39,810 nt of DNA from an uncultured Clostridia bacterium (GCA_934254725.1 CAKQLR010000015.1:1-39810), one strand, 5' to 3'. Shown: positions 26,500-35,889, counted from the stretch's first letter. Numbers and translations: made by a program. The notes: a model not told the origin generated them from the letters alone.

Positions 26500-27822
26500 T
26501 CAGGCGTTTTCCGTCTCTATGAATGCCGATAAAACGTTCATCGCATACACTCTTGCGAGGAAGTCGTTAGGGTGATTTACGTTGTTGCCCGTGATATCTA
26601 TATACTTCTTTCCGCTGTCGAGAAGCGACTGATGCATAGCGCCGATATCCACGGTAGCAACCTGTTTATCGCCGTAGAACGAAGAAACTATCCTTTCGTT
26701 AAGCGCGGAATAGTCCTTTTCTCCCTTGCTTTGATTGAGCGCCTTGGGGTTGGCAAGCATGGTGCCGAGCACGAGTACCGCACAATCGGGGTTTCTTTCG
26801 AGCACTACGTTGATCATCTTTTTCATATTTTCGGCGTAAGTGTTTTTATTTACTTCGAGGCTGGCGTCGTTCAGACCGAAACCGAGAATGAAAATGTCCG
26901 GAACGTAATCTTTAAGCTCTTCCCTCATAACCGCGGGAAGCCCTTTCTGGCTGATCTGCTTTCCGCCTACCCAACCGGTATTTTCCGTTTCCGAAACGCC
27001 GTTTACTGTAGTCCAGCCGCCCACTGCCTTGTTCGTAAGGTTTACCTGCGCCCCGAAATAGGACGAAAGATTCTTCTGGACGAAAACGGGCCAGCTGTCG
27101 AGATAAGGCGTGATTTTTAATACGCTTGACGAATTTGAACCCGTGGACGTGCTTTCGCCGAAAACGAGCAATTCCACCGTTTCTTTATTCTTTAATTTGT
27201 TCATGGCGGTAGTGAATTTTTCGCCGAGATAGGACGGAACCGCGCCGTTCCACTCGCCGTTATGTTTATAGGTTACGGAAATCTGAGTCTGAACTATATA
27301 ATACGACTCCGAAAAGGGAAGGTACCCGCCGTCCTTCGAAGGAATGCCCGTATTAAGGCTTCCGAGTCCGGGGAAAATATCCTTGCCTTCCATCTGTCTG
27401 TCGGTTATATAGGGCATTTTCGTATCGACGGAAGTCTTTTTCCCTTCCGCGTCCTCGGTTATTTCGCCCTTTACCGTTATCGTTTTGCCCGAAACAGTGT
27501 AGTCCTTGTCCTTTTCAAACTCCACTATCCCGCTGTTATCCGCATGGAAATACTGCTTTACGGAGATTATTTCCGTAGGCGCAAACAGCAAATCCCCTTG
27601 GGGAAGGGAAACAATCTCCCCGTTTTCGTCGGTTTTAGCGGTAAGAATAACCGTTTCGTCGTACATTGTGTCGTTTTGCCAAAAATTCTTTACCAAGTCA
27701 TTCATAGTGCCGTCCTTTGTCTCGTCGCCGCTGCTGTCGCCGGAGTTGCAACCGAACGCCCCCGCCAATAAAAACGAAGCAGATATCGCGGTCGCGATAA
27801 TTTTTCTCCATATTTTTTTCAT
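26500..27822 (-). CDS. SGNH/GDSL-type esterase lipoprotein
   Basis: Predicted surface carbohydrate esterase or acyl hydrolase of 440 residues. The lipobox is AFGC (Cys25). An N-terminal beta domain (about 45-190) precedes the SGNH fold (about 215-437). Conserved blocks: FGES with nucleophile Ser224, VGGW with Gly269, GLND with Asn318, and NHPND with His417. The residue three before the His, usually Asp, is Asn414. GGAGGT precedes the ATG, which overlaps the stop of the GH65 gene (ATGA), so the two are translationally coupled. Removal of acetyl or similar decorations from the glycan is inferred. Confidence 0.85.
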   Translation of the reverse strand: MKKIWRKIIATAISASFLLAGAFGCNSGDSSGDETKDGTMNDLVKNFWQNDTMYDETVILTAKTDENGEIVSLPQGDLLFAPTEIISVKQYFHADNSGIVEFEKDKDYTVSGKTITVKGEITEDAEGKKTSVDTKMPYITDRQMEGKDIFPGLGSLNTGIPSKDGGYLPFSESYYIVQTQISVTYKHNGEWNGAVPSYLGEKFTTAMNKLKNKETVELLVFGESTSTGSNSSSVLKITPYLDSWPVFVQKNLSSYFGAQVNLTNKAVGGWTTVNGVSETENTGWVGGKQISQKGLPAVMREELKDYVPDIFILGFGLNDASLEVNKNTYAENMKKMINVVLERNPDCAVLVLGTMLANPKALNQSKGEKDYSALNERIVSSFYGDKQVATVDIGAMHQSLLDSGKKYIDITGNNVNHPNDFLARVYAMNVLSAFIETENA

Positions 27823-30089
27823 TTTATTACCTCCGTAATCGTTTGATTTTCGCCGATTTTTATTTTTTTACCGAAAATAAATATTTCCGTCGGCTTGCCT
27901 CCGTTTCTGACGGAGAGTTGATTCTTTTGAATTTTCAGTTCGAAAAGAGCACCCCTGTAAAACATTTTCAAGGTTACGGCTTCCCAGAAATCGTAAGGAT
28001 TCGGGGAAATACTCAAGCCGTTTTCGTTCGCGCGAACGCCGAAAATTCCTTTTAATACCGATAAATATCCGCCGGCAAGACAACCGCTGTGAACGCCCTG
28101 CCAACCAACTCCGTGTATATCGTCCGCGTCGATTTTCAAAGCCTTCATAAAGTAGTTGTAGAACGACAGCATTCTGCCGTTTTCGGCGGAAGCCACTGCG
28201 TGAACGGGGAAAGTAAGCGACGACGAAGTTTCGCACATCTGCTCGTAATAATCCCAGTTCTTGGCGTAATGCTTTTTATTTAAACCCACATCCGCAAACG
28301 TATAGAGCAAAGCTACGTCCGGCTGTTTTATAACCTGGCTCTTATTGTACAGCCCGCTTTTCTTCATTTGGAATTGTCCTAAAGAACCTCTGCCGGCTTC
28401 TTTCAGCCCGCGGGATAAATCGAAGTAGCCGTCAAACTGCGGAATAAATCCGTTCTCTTCTTCGGGAAGATAGAGCTTCTCCTCTATTTCCTTAAACATT
28501 GCCTTTTCCTCGTCCGATATATTTACGTCAAACTCATCGACAATGCCGTTAAAACGCCTGAAAATATATTGAACGCAGTAATTCGTGTACGCGTCGTTAT
28601 CCACGTACGGGTGATGTTCGTCCGTGCCGGTAACGCAGAGAATTTCGTATCTGTTTCCTCGGAGCGTCACTCTGTCTGCCCAAAATCTGAGGCATTCCGT
28701 TATAACCGGGATACCGTATTTTGCAAAGAAATCTCTGTCGCCGGTAGCGTCGTAATACATAAAAAATCCGAAGGGGATATCCGAATTTATGTGTATCTGC
28801 ATGAACGGATGACGGGCGTAAATCCACACGCGCTCGTCACCTTCCACGGAAGAGCAGAAAGCATATTTAGCCCCCTTTTTCCCGCATAAACGCGCATTTT
28901 CCTTAGACGCTTCGAGCATATTGTAGCGATAAAGCAACAGGTTTTTCGCCGTTTCGGGAGCGGTGTAAATAAAGAACGGAAGTTGGTGAATTTCGCAGTC
29001 CCACCAGACGAATTGATTGTATCTTTCCCCCGTAAGACCTTTTGCGGAAATGCCGTGAACGCTGTCCGTAGTGCAGGCGGAAATCGCCGTCTGATAAGAA
29101 GCGTATCTTAAGAAACCGTCCGCCTCGTCGTCGCCCTCGATTTTCACGTCCATCGGCGCAAAGTACGCCTTGTATTTCGCTAAGTGCTCTTCTTTGCAGA
29201 TATCGTACGGCTTGAAAGATTTTTCGCTCTCCGTTTTAAGCCAACCGATAAATTCTTCTTTTGTATCCCTGTCGGTACCCAAAAAAGAAATTTTTTCGGC
29301 AACGTATTTTTTTGCGGGGACGCATTTGACCTCGTAGCCGATAAGCCCGTTTTCGTTTGTTATCGCCGTCTCGCCCGCGGGGAAGTTATGTTTTGCTACA
29401 ATGCCGACGCGGAATTTGTACTTGTTTTTCGCGCGGAAAACACAGAAAGAAGTGTTGCCGTAATACTCGCGCGCAGTTTCCTCGGTGATAACCTGTCCGC
29501 CCGTTTTTACCCTCTCGTCCGTAGCGGAAACTATTTTTACGGGTAAATCGTGGTTTTTAGGGATAACGGTCACGCGCTGACAGTACAGATGCGTATCGAC
29601 AAAAGAAGCAAACCTTTCAAAGACGAACCTCGTTATATGCCCCTCACCGTCGTCCGCTTCCGTTTCGTGAGTATATACGCCCGTGGAAGAATCTATCCAC
29701 CTCTTCCATTCGAGTATCGTGTAATCCCACGGGGCAAAAGTTTTTTCGCCCACCGTTATTCTGAAGGTGAGCGGGTCGGGGATATTTACGCAGGAGTCCT
29801 GCTTTTCGAAGTCTTTAAGTTTATCCTCGTCGAGATAATACTTTTTCATGTATTCGTTGTTTGCGAAAGGCTCGCAGACTTCCGTTATCTCGTCGATATA
29901 TCCGCGTATAAAAGCGCCCTGCACCCTTAGCGCGCCGAAGTTTTCAAAACTTCCCCTTATGCCCATATAACCGTTACCCGTCGTAAGAAGAGCGGCCAGC
30001 AACGGCTCGTCATCCATTTCGTATCCTGTTTCGCAAAGATTTTTATTTTCGTCTAAAGCAATCATTTTATTTTCTAAAATTCCCGCCAT
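27819..30089 (-). CDS. GH65 family glycoside phosphorylase
   Basis: Predicted cytoplasmic phosphorylase of 756 residues that splits an alpha-linked disaccharide with phosphate. GH65 members act on maltose, trehalose, kojibiose or nigerose. Family landmarks: GNGYMGIRGSFE (about 38-49), ISAKGLTGERYNQFVWWDCEI (from about 347), the general-acid region GTDEHHPYVDNDAYTN with Glu491, KQPDVALLY, and the likely phosphate-site stretches SSSLTF and GVHSGCLAGG. Substrate choice cannot be read. Start ATG 30089 lies inside a hairpin with no ribosome binding site; ATG 30065 (residue 9) is an alternative. It is coupled to the SGNH gene. Confidence 0.9.
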   Translation of the reverse strand: MAGILENKMIALDENKNLCETGYEMDDEPLLAALLTTGNGYMGIRGSFENFGALRVQGAFIRGYIDEITEVCEPFANNEYMKKYYLDEDKLKDFEKQDSCVNIPDPLTFRITVGEKTFAPWDYTILEWKRWIDSSTGVYTHETEADDGEGHITRFVFERFASFVDTHLYCQRVTVIPKNHDLPVKIVSATDERVKTGGQVITEETAREYYGNTSFCVFRAKNKYKFRVGIVAKHNFPAGETAITNENGLIGYEVKCVPAKKYVAEKISFLGTDRDTKEEFIGWLKTESEKSFKPYDICKEEHLAKYKAYFAPMDVKIEGDDEADGFLRYASYQTAISACTTDSVHGISAKGLTGERYNQFVWWDCEIHQLPFFIYTAPETAKNLLLYRYNMLEASKENARLCGKKGAKYAFCSSVEGDERVWIYARHPFMQIHINSDIPFGFFMYYDATGDRDFFAKYGIPVITECLRFWADRVTLRGNRYEILCVTGTDEHHPYVDNDAYTNYCVQYIFRRFNGIVDEFDVNISDEEKAMFKEIEEKLYLPEEENGFIPQFDGYFDLSRGLKEAGRGSLGQFQMKKSGLYNKSQVIKQPDVALLYTFADVGLNKKHYAKNWDYYEQMCETSSSLTFPVHAVASAENGRMLSFYNYFMKALKIDADDIHGVGWQGVHSGCLAGGYLSVLKGIFGVRANENGLSISPNPYDFWEAVTLKMFYRGALFELKIQKNQLSVRNGGKPTEIFIFGKKIKIGENQTITEVIK

Positions 30090-30117
30090 CCGGCGTTTGG
30101 TACGGGGACGGCGGGAA
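30080..30117 (-). other. hairpin overlapping the GH65 start
   Basis: TTCCCGCC (30080-30087) pairs with GGCGGGAA (30110-30117). On the minus strand the second arm is followed by TTTT. It could be a weak terminator after the surface protein gene or a structure controlling GH65 translation, because ATG 30089 is within it. Confidence 0.45.
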
Positions 30118-30134
30118 AACTTATTTATAGTTTG

Positions 30135-32813
30135 TTATCTGTCCTGAACTTTTTTCTTTCTGACAGAAAAGAATACCATGAAGCAAGCGCCTAAAACAAC
30201 GGCTGCGGTCGAGGTAACGTCATAGATGTTGCCGCCGCATCCACCGCATCCGGTTTTGCCGTCGGTGTCCGAACCGGTCGAGGTGTTGTCGGAGGTGCCG
30301 GAGGAAGAATTACCGGAATCGTCCGAACCGCTCGAGCTGTCGTCGGGAGCTTTTTCTTCGGCAAAGCTCTTTCCGTTAACCGAAACTATAGTGAAGCAGT
30401 TGGGATCGGCTTTGTAATCCGCGAAGGAACCGAGCGAGAAGTAGCATTCGTTGCTTATTTCGAGACCTCTGGCTTCCGCAACAGATGCGGGGAGAACTAT
30501 TTCGGTCGCGTTGAGCTTAACGATATATGCGGGATAAGTTTCGTCGCCTGCAAAATCATAGTAAGACTGCTCGTATTTTACGCTTATGGTAAGCTTACCG
30601 CCCTGAACGGGAGTAGCGAGCACGCCGCGGACTATCGACTGATCTTTTTCGTCTACGATGTCTACGGAAGATTCCATTTCAAACATCCAAACGATGATAT
30701 TGATGCCCTTTCCTGTCGTTTTGTAAACGTTCTTCTGGTCGAGGAAGTTTATGCAAAGGTTGTTTGCGCCCTTGGAATTGCCGCTTTCGTCCTTATCTCC
30801 GTTGAAGTAAGCGATATTGGTAAATTCTACGACTATTTCCGCACCTTTGGATAAATCGAGCTTGCCGTTATAGTTAATTCTGTTCGGGAAAGAAGGCGTC
30901 ATTTCAAAATACATACCAGTTTCGTTTCTCTCCGTCTTGGAAATGCCTACGGCGTTGAAATCATACCAAACGTTAGCTTCGATTTTTGCGGTCAGAGCGG
31001 CATAAGCTGCCGTTATCGCGGCGTAATTAGCGCTTTCCTCTTTGAGATAATCGAATTTTATTGCTTTATAAGCAGCCCTTACCGAATTGAAAGCTTCGAG
31101 GGAAGCGAACTTATTGTTCAACGTTTCGCTTACTGCTGCTATAGCGGCGGTAAGATAATCTTCGTTTGCTTTTTCGAGGTTTTCGAGAGCGGTAATATAT
31201 CTGGTGTACTGAGTTCCGTCATCTTCCGTTAAGTTTACGTTTGCGAGAAGAGTTTCGTTTGCGTTGTAAGCGGCAACTATATTAGCGAAAACGGTAAGGT
31301 CTTCCTGAGTTGCGCTTTCAAAATCCGCAAGGTACTTTTCCTTAACGGCAACTGCCGCGGAGCTTTCTTTTTCAAGCAATTTCTCGTCCGCTGCGGTTAT
31401 TCTTGCGGTAAGAGCGGCTTTATCTTCGTCTCCGAGACCGTTGAGAGTCTTTTCCGTAGAGCTGCCGGCGAAAGCTGCCTTTTTAGCTTTAAGTGCGGCT
31501 ATTTCGTCGCCGATGGTTTCGGAAGTAACGTTAAGAGCGTTTATTTCGTTTTCGTATCCTACTACCCAGTTGAGGACGGAAGCGTAATTTCTTCTTCCTT
31601 TAAGAGCGGTTAAAGCTTCGCTTATTGCCGTGCATTCAGCATCGGGAAGCATGGTCTTTTTGTCGTTGAAGTTGTCGTTTGCCTTTTTTACGAGCGCTTT
31701 TGCTGCTGCGAAAGACGTGTCGTTTAAAGTAGTTTCGTCCTCGAACGCGTCGAATGCCGCGTTTGCAGCGGTTATATCCTCCTGAACGAGACCTTTAACT
31801 ATATTAACCGCCTGAGCGTTTTCCTTTATGGAAGCGTCTATTTCGTTGAAAGCTGCGGTTAAATTAGCTTTGTCGTACGAGCGGAGCGTCGTTAAAGCGT
31901 TTGCGAGAGCCGTTCTTTTTTCCATAGCCGTGGTAAAGGTCTCTTCGTCTGCAATAGCGGCTACTGCGTTTTCGTATTCGGTCACTGCGGTATTTGCGTT
32001 AGCAAGTTCCGTCTGTACATACGCTTTGTAATTATCGTCCGTTACTTTAATTTCGATTTCGGGCGTCTGACCGTTTCCGCCGGGGAAACCGCCGACAAGA
32101 ACGTTCAATTCGCCTTTATCGTTCAGAAGAGGATTCAACAGCGAAGCTTTTGCGTATACTTTGAACGCAGCGGCAGCGCCTTCTTTGAGTCCTTCGGTAG
32201 TATAGTTACAGTTATTGCCCCATATTACGTCCGCAGCAAAAGAAGAAACGGTAATTTCGTAAGCGCTTTCTACGTTTTCGTTCGTGCTTTCGATGTATTT
32301 GAACTCAAAGCACAAATCGTATGTCGCGACGTTGTTCAGCACTGCGTTCTGCGGCGTAACTCCGAAACCGGCGCTTGTAAAATCGGGCGTCGTATAAACG
32401 AGAGCCGTCGCGTTAGGATCATGACTTTTCGCCATCGCTATTCTCGTCTGTCCCCAAAGTCCCTTCCACATCGTTACAGACAATGTAGCTTCGTTAAAGT
32501 TTGCAGCGGTTGAACTTGCAAAGTAAAAACCTGCGCAAGTGTCATCCGTCAACGTGTTTGCGCGCAGATAGACTTTAAGTCCGTCGAGAACGCAAAGGTT
32601 TTTGGTTGCCGCGATATATCCGAAAGCAGCCAGATTGCCGATCTTTGTGTATCCGTCCTCTGCGAATACGACAGTCGGGCTACCGCCGGTTACTTGCCAG
32701 TCGGTATCGGGCTGTCCGATAATTTCACTGTCCGCAGACGCCGTCATTACGCCGAACGAAAGAGACAGAGCAACCATGAGCGCCATAAGCGCGGTTAAAA
32801 TTGTTTTTCTCAT
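30135..32813 (-). CDS. surface protein with helical core and CGxCxG C-terminal anchor
   Basis: Secreted, anchored protein of 892 residues, family not recognised. The signal peptide ends near TASA (about 27). Residues 30-260 look like a lectin/laminin-G-type beta domain. Residues 270-650 are Ala/Glu/Lys-rich helices in repeated pairs, resembling FIVAR-type spacer bundles. Residues 650-820 are a second beta domain. A Ser/Asp/Gly spacer, Cys856-G-G-Cys859-G-G, a hydrophobic helix and RKKKVQDR close the protein. AAGGAG precedes the ATG. Both loci end their transporter/lipoprotein block with a protein of this design, which suggests glycan capture at the surface. Confidence 0.8.
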   Translation of the reverse strand: MRKTILTALMALMVALSLSFGVMTASADSEIIGQPDTDWQVTGGSPTVVFAEDGYTKIGNLAAFGYIAATKNLCVLDGLKVYLRANTLTDDTCAGFYFASSTAANFNEATLSVTMWKGLWGQTRIAMAKSHDPNATALVYTTPDFTSAGFGVTPQNAVLNNVATYDLCFEFKYIESTNENVESAYEITVSSFAADVIWGNNCNYTTEGLKEGAAAAFKVYAKASLLNPLLNDKGELNVLVGGFPGGNGQTPEIEIKVTDDNYKAYVQTELANANTAVTEYENAVAAIADEETFTTAMEKRTALANALTTLRSYDKANLTAAFNEIDASIKENAQAVNIVKGLVQEDITAANAAFDAFEDETTLNDTSFAAAKALVKKANDNFNDKKTMLPDAECTAISEALTALKGRRNYASVLNWVVGYENEINALNVTSETIGDEIAALKAKKAAFAGSSTEKTLNGLGDEDKAALTARITAADEKLLEKESSAAVAVKEKYLADFESATQEDLTVFANIVAAYNANETLLANVNLTEDDGTQYTRYITALENLEKANEDYLTAAIAAVSETLNNKFASLEAFNSVRAAYKAIKFDYLKEESANYAAITAAYAALTAKIEANVWYDFNAVGISKTERNETGMYFEMTPSFPNRINYNGKLDLSKGAEIVVEFTNIAYFNGDKDESGNSKGANNLCINFLDQKNVYKTTGKGINIIVWMFEMESSVDIVDEKDQSIVRGVLATPVQGGKLTISVKYEQSYYDFAGDETYPAYIVKLNATEIVLPASVAEARGLEISNECYFSLGSFADYKADPNCFTIVSVNGKSFAEEKAPDDSSSGSDDSGNSSSGTSDNTSTGSDTDGKTGCGGCGGNIYDVTSTAAVVLGACFMVFFSVRKKKVQDR

Positions 32814-32838
32814 TTTCTTACTCCTTTTTTATTTTTTT

Positions 32839-32860
32839 CGATAGAAAACTATCGTTTTTT
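32839..32860 (+). other. short hairpin between lipoprotein and surface protein genes
   Basis: CGATAG (32839-32844) and CTATCG (32849-32854) pair around AAAA and are followed by TTTTTT on the plus strand. No plus-strand gene is present, so it could at most stop antisense transcripts; otherwise it is an intercistronic structure. Confidence 0.3.
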
Positions 32861-33977
32861 ACTTGATAAAGTACATATTCATATTGTCTATTTCGACCAT
32901 ACAATCGTAGTTGCCGGGGATTTCCCAACCGATGTTCGTACTGCCGAGCACTAAGTCGTCCACGGTTGCGCCTTTAAGAGCACCCTGCTTCTGTGCGGAT
33001 TTCAAACCCGCTTTTATAAAAGGCAATACGTCCACACAAACAGCTCTGTCTTTGTTTACCACCGCGGAAGGCAAATCCGCAACGTTCCCCGAACCGGAAG
33101 AAGTATCTACCTGAGCGAGCGAGAACATATAGATGAACATTCCCGTGTTGTCCTCTTTGCCGCCGTCGTAAGCAGCCATGCCGCTCGGCGTGCCGTTTAC
33201 GCTGCGGGTATCGAACATGGAAAATCCGAACCACATGGATTGTCTGTAACTCTCGGTGTTTTCGTTAAGATTCGTCATCGAAATAAACCACTGAAACTGC
33301 CCTGCATGAAGGGCGGGATCGATCGGATATTCGGTTAATCTGTCGCACTGCGTTACCTTGTAATCGCACTGCCAGTAGTATTTCTTTACGCCTTTCAGAG
33401 ATATAGCGGAAAAACTCTGTCCGATGATGTTGTGCGGCCAGTTTTCGGTGGCAGTCAATCTGTCCCTTATCTTTCCGTCTTCGTCCGTGCCGTATTCCAC
33501 GCTGCCCTTTATGCCGAGTTTTACCTTACCCGTTTTGGAAGAATCTATTTCAAACGTTTTGCTTCCGTCAAAGTAGGATAAAACGGCGCCGTTGCGGGTC
33601 AGTTCCGCGTCCATCATATTCTTAGTGCAGCCCCACTGCCCCATGCTCCAGATATTGCCGCCATCGGCAGCCCTTCCGTCGTAATCGAGCACGCCGAACG
33701 GTATGCCGCCCGAGGTGTTGGAGTGAAACTTGGAAATTGCAAGACCCTTTGAAAAATTAAGGTCCTTCAACACTTCCTGTCTGCCTGCATCGTCAACGGT
33801 AGGGCGAGTAAGCAATTTGTCGTTTGTGGCGTTGTTTTCCCATGTAGCTTCCGCGGGGCTTTCGCTTTCCGAAGTCGAAGAGCTGCTTTCTCCGCCGTCC
33901 GAAGAGCATGCAAAACCGCCGAATATCATTGTAATCATAATAAACCAGACCGAAATTTTTAATAATATTTTTTTCAT
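32859..33977 (-). CDS. lipoprotein of an unrecognised tandem family (copy 3)
   Basis: Surface lipoprotein of 372 residues with lipobox GFAC (Cys24) and a Ser/Glu-rich spacer. I do not recognise the family. It shares with the next two genes upstream: a WPHNIIGQSF-type segment, FQWFISMTNLN, WFGFSMFDTR, YDGGKEDNTGMFIY, and a C-terminal block ending GSTNIGWEIPGNYD. The protein is probably one large beta domain. The frame is open to 34043, but ATG 33977 is chosen because it gives a clean lipoprotein signal, has GGAAG upstream and overlaps the preceding stop by one base (TGATG). It belongs to the locus B operon. Confidence 0.8.
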   Translation of the reverse strand: MKKILLKISVWFIMITMIFGGFACSSDGGESSSSTSESESPAEATWENNATNDKLLTRPTVDDAGRQEVLKDLNFSKGLAISKFHSNTSGGIPFGVLDYDGRAADGGNIWSMGQWGCTKNMMDAELTRNGAVLSYFDGSKTFEIDSSKTGKVKLGIKGSVEYGTDEDGKIRDRLTATENWPHNIIGQSFSAISLKGVKKYYWQCDYKVTQCDRLTEYPIDPALHAGQFQWFISMTNLNENTESYRQSMWFGFSMFDTRSVNGTPSGMAAYDGGKEDNTGMFIYMFSLAQVDTSSGSGNVADLPSAVVNKDRAVCVDVLPFIKAGLKSAQKQGALKGATVDDLVLGSTNIGWEIPGNYDCMVEIDNMNMYFIK

Positions 33978-34813
33978 CAATACACTTCCACGGATATATC
34001 CGATACCGTAGCCGAAACGTCGAACGTACCCGTGACCTCCCAACCTATATTTGTATTTTCTATAACCATATCTTCGGGTTTGCTGTTTTTCAGAAAACCT
34101 CTTTTCTTTGCTTCGAGTATCGCGTCCTGCATAAACGGCTTGACGTCAAGCGAAATACTCACTTTTTTGCCTATTTCCACAGGAGCTGAAAGATACTTGC
34201 GCGAGTCTATGAAATATATGAGTTTTCCCGTGTTTTCGGGCTTACCGCCGTCCTGCGCTATAAATACGGAGGGGTAATCCCAACGGAAATCGTACACGGG
34301 CATACCGAACCAGACGTAATCGCCGTTATTCTTATCCGCAATCGCGAATATCCAGGAAATCTGCGCCGTATGATGCGGCATCAGATCCTTTTGCAAAGCG
34401 ACAACCTTGTTTATGCAAATGTTTATTTTCGCTTCTATTTTCTCAGCCGAAAAAACGGATTTTCTCTCTTTGAACCATTGTTCCAGCAGAAGATGAGGCC
34501 AACCTTCGCCCTCAACCCTCGGAACGGTATATTCGTTGCCGGTATCTATTTCGAGCGTTGCGGAATTGTTTTCGCTGTAAACGATAACCCTTTTGCTCTG
34601 ATCGTAAATCTGAAAACTGCCGTCCTGTCGAACAATTTCTTTGCCGTTCGCAAGGTTGTTTTTGTTACCCCACTGGGCTATCTGCCAACTGGGATAATTA
34701 TTTGTCGTTTTTTTCAGTTTAAAAACGGCTACGGGCTTATCCGTCACCCTTTTTTCCACATGCCTTACTTCAAAACCGTCGGCAAAACTTCTGTCATTAA
34801 CAATTTCCGTCAT
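33977..34813 (-). CDS. unrecognised tandem-family protein without signal peptide (copy 2)
   Basis: Protein of 278 residues related over nearly its full length to its two neighbours: WPHLLLEQWF, ISWIFAIADKN, YVWFGMPVYDFR, DGGKPENTGKLIYF, then NTNIGWEVTGTFD. Unlike them it begins directly with MTEIVNDRSF and has no signal peptide or lipobox, so it would stay in the cytoplasm. The ribosome binding site (AAAGGT) is weak, and the gene starts 2 nt after the previous stop. Whether it is a real cytoplasmic partner or a copy that lost its export signal is open. Confidence 0.75.
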   Translation of the reverse strand: MTEIVNDRSFADGFEVRHVEKRVTDKPVAVFKLKKTTNNYPSWQIAQWGNKNNLANGKEIVRQDGSFQIYDQSKRVIVYSENNSATLEIDTGNEYTVPRVEGEGWPHLLLEQWFKERKSVFSAEKIEAKINICINKVVALQKDLMPHHTAQISWIFAIADKNNGDYVWFGMPVYDFRWDYPSVFIAQDGGKPENTGKLIYFIDSRKYLSAPVEIGKKVSISLDVKPFMQDAILEAKKRGFLKNSKPEDMVIENTNIGWEVTGTFDVSATVSDISVEVY

Positions 34814-34815
34814 TT

Positions 34816-35874
34816 TTATTTTACCTTTAAACCTAAATTCGCCATAGAAACCTGAACGGCGGAAACGTTAGTTACTTCCCAACCGAGATTCATCGAATTC
34901 AACGCCATACTTTCAAAAGACGATTCTTTAAGAGCGCCTTTCTCCTTTGCGGAGTTGAACGCTTGTTCGAGAAGCGGTCTTATATCGAGATCTATCGTAT
35001 ATTTCTTCTGATACTGCATTTTTTCTCCGAAAACCTGTTCGCCCGTCGGAGCGTAAATGTATTTACCAGTCGAATCCGCCTTGCCACCGTCGAAAAGAGA
35101 AGTTCCGGGGAAGCCCGTTTCTGCATACCTGTTGTCGTAAAGGGTTATATTGAACCAGAAATAATCGCCGATTGCGCTGTTTAAGTCTTTTACCGAGAAA
35201 ATCCACTGGAACTGACTTGCTCCTCCGACCGAAGAAATAAGCTCGTCTTTATCGAGCGAAAACTCCATCTGAACCCTTATTTCGCTGCATTCAGAAACGT
35301 TTATGTTCCCGACCGACTGACCGAGAACGATGTGAACCCAGTCCTCGCCGTTGCTTCTCGGCAGAATTTTTCCGTTTTCGCCGAGGTATTCTTTGGAAGT
35401 ATCGACGTTAAGCACTATGGAGCCGTCGTTCGGATTACACAAAACTTTTTTGCTCCCGGAAACATTTGTCAACGTAAAGTAGTTCCCTTCTTTTCCTTCT
35501 ATGCCCTTTCCCTCTTCGAACATCGTGGCAAGGGATAAATCGTTTACCTCGGAATTATATCTCCACAACTCGTTCCCCTCACCGTCAAGACGAAATCTCG
35601 TGGCGGAAAGATCGCAATACTGAGCTAAATCCCACGCAGGCTGTTCGGAAGTATCCGCAGTGGAAGAGTATTTCCACCACGTGCCGCCGACCGAACCGGA
35701 TTTCAAATTGGAAACGTTGAACCCTTTTTTAAACATCGGGTCGTTGAGTATTTCCCTGTATTCGTTTTTATCGCCGGAAGAGCTGTCGCCCGAGTGTCCG
35801 CCGTTATCGCAGGCACACCCGAGCATCACTATAAAACACATTAAAAAATATAAAACGTTTTTTAATACCTTCAT
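34816..35874 (-). CDS. lipoprotein of an unrecognised tandem family (copy 1)
   Basis: Surface lipoprotein of 352 residues. The signal ends at MLGC or CAC (Cys20 or Cys22), followed by a Gly/Ser-rich spacer. It shares the family blocks: WVHIVLGQSV, FQWIFSVKDLN, YFWFNITLYDNR, DGGKADSTGKYIY, and NSMNLGWEVTNVSAV. AAGGAG precedes the ATG. It lies 15 nt after the MalG-type permease gene, so it is expressed with the transporter. A glycan-binding or glycan-cleaving role is possible; no catalytic residues can be named. Confidence 0.8.
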   Translation of the reverse strand: MKVLKNVLYFLMCFIVMLGCACDNGGHSGDSSSGDKNEYREILNDPMFKKGFNVSNLKSGSVGGTWWKYSSTADTSEQPAWDLAQYCDLSATRFRLDGEGNELWRYNSEVNDLSLATMFEEGKGIEGKEGNYFTLTNVSGSKKVLCNPNDGSIVLNVDTSKEYLGENGKILPRSNGEDWVHIVLGQSVGNINVSECSEIRVQMEFSLDKDELISSVGGASQFQWIFSVKDLNSAIGDYFWFNITLYDNRYAETGFPGTSLFDGGKADSTGKYIYAPTGEQVFGEKMQYQKKYTIDLDIRPLLEQAFNSAKEKGALKESSFESMALNSMNLGWEVTNVSAVQVSMANLGLKVK

Positions 35875-35889
35875 CGTTTTCTCCTTATT

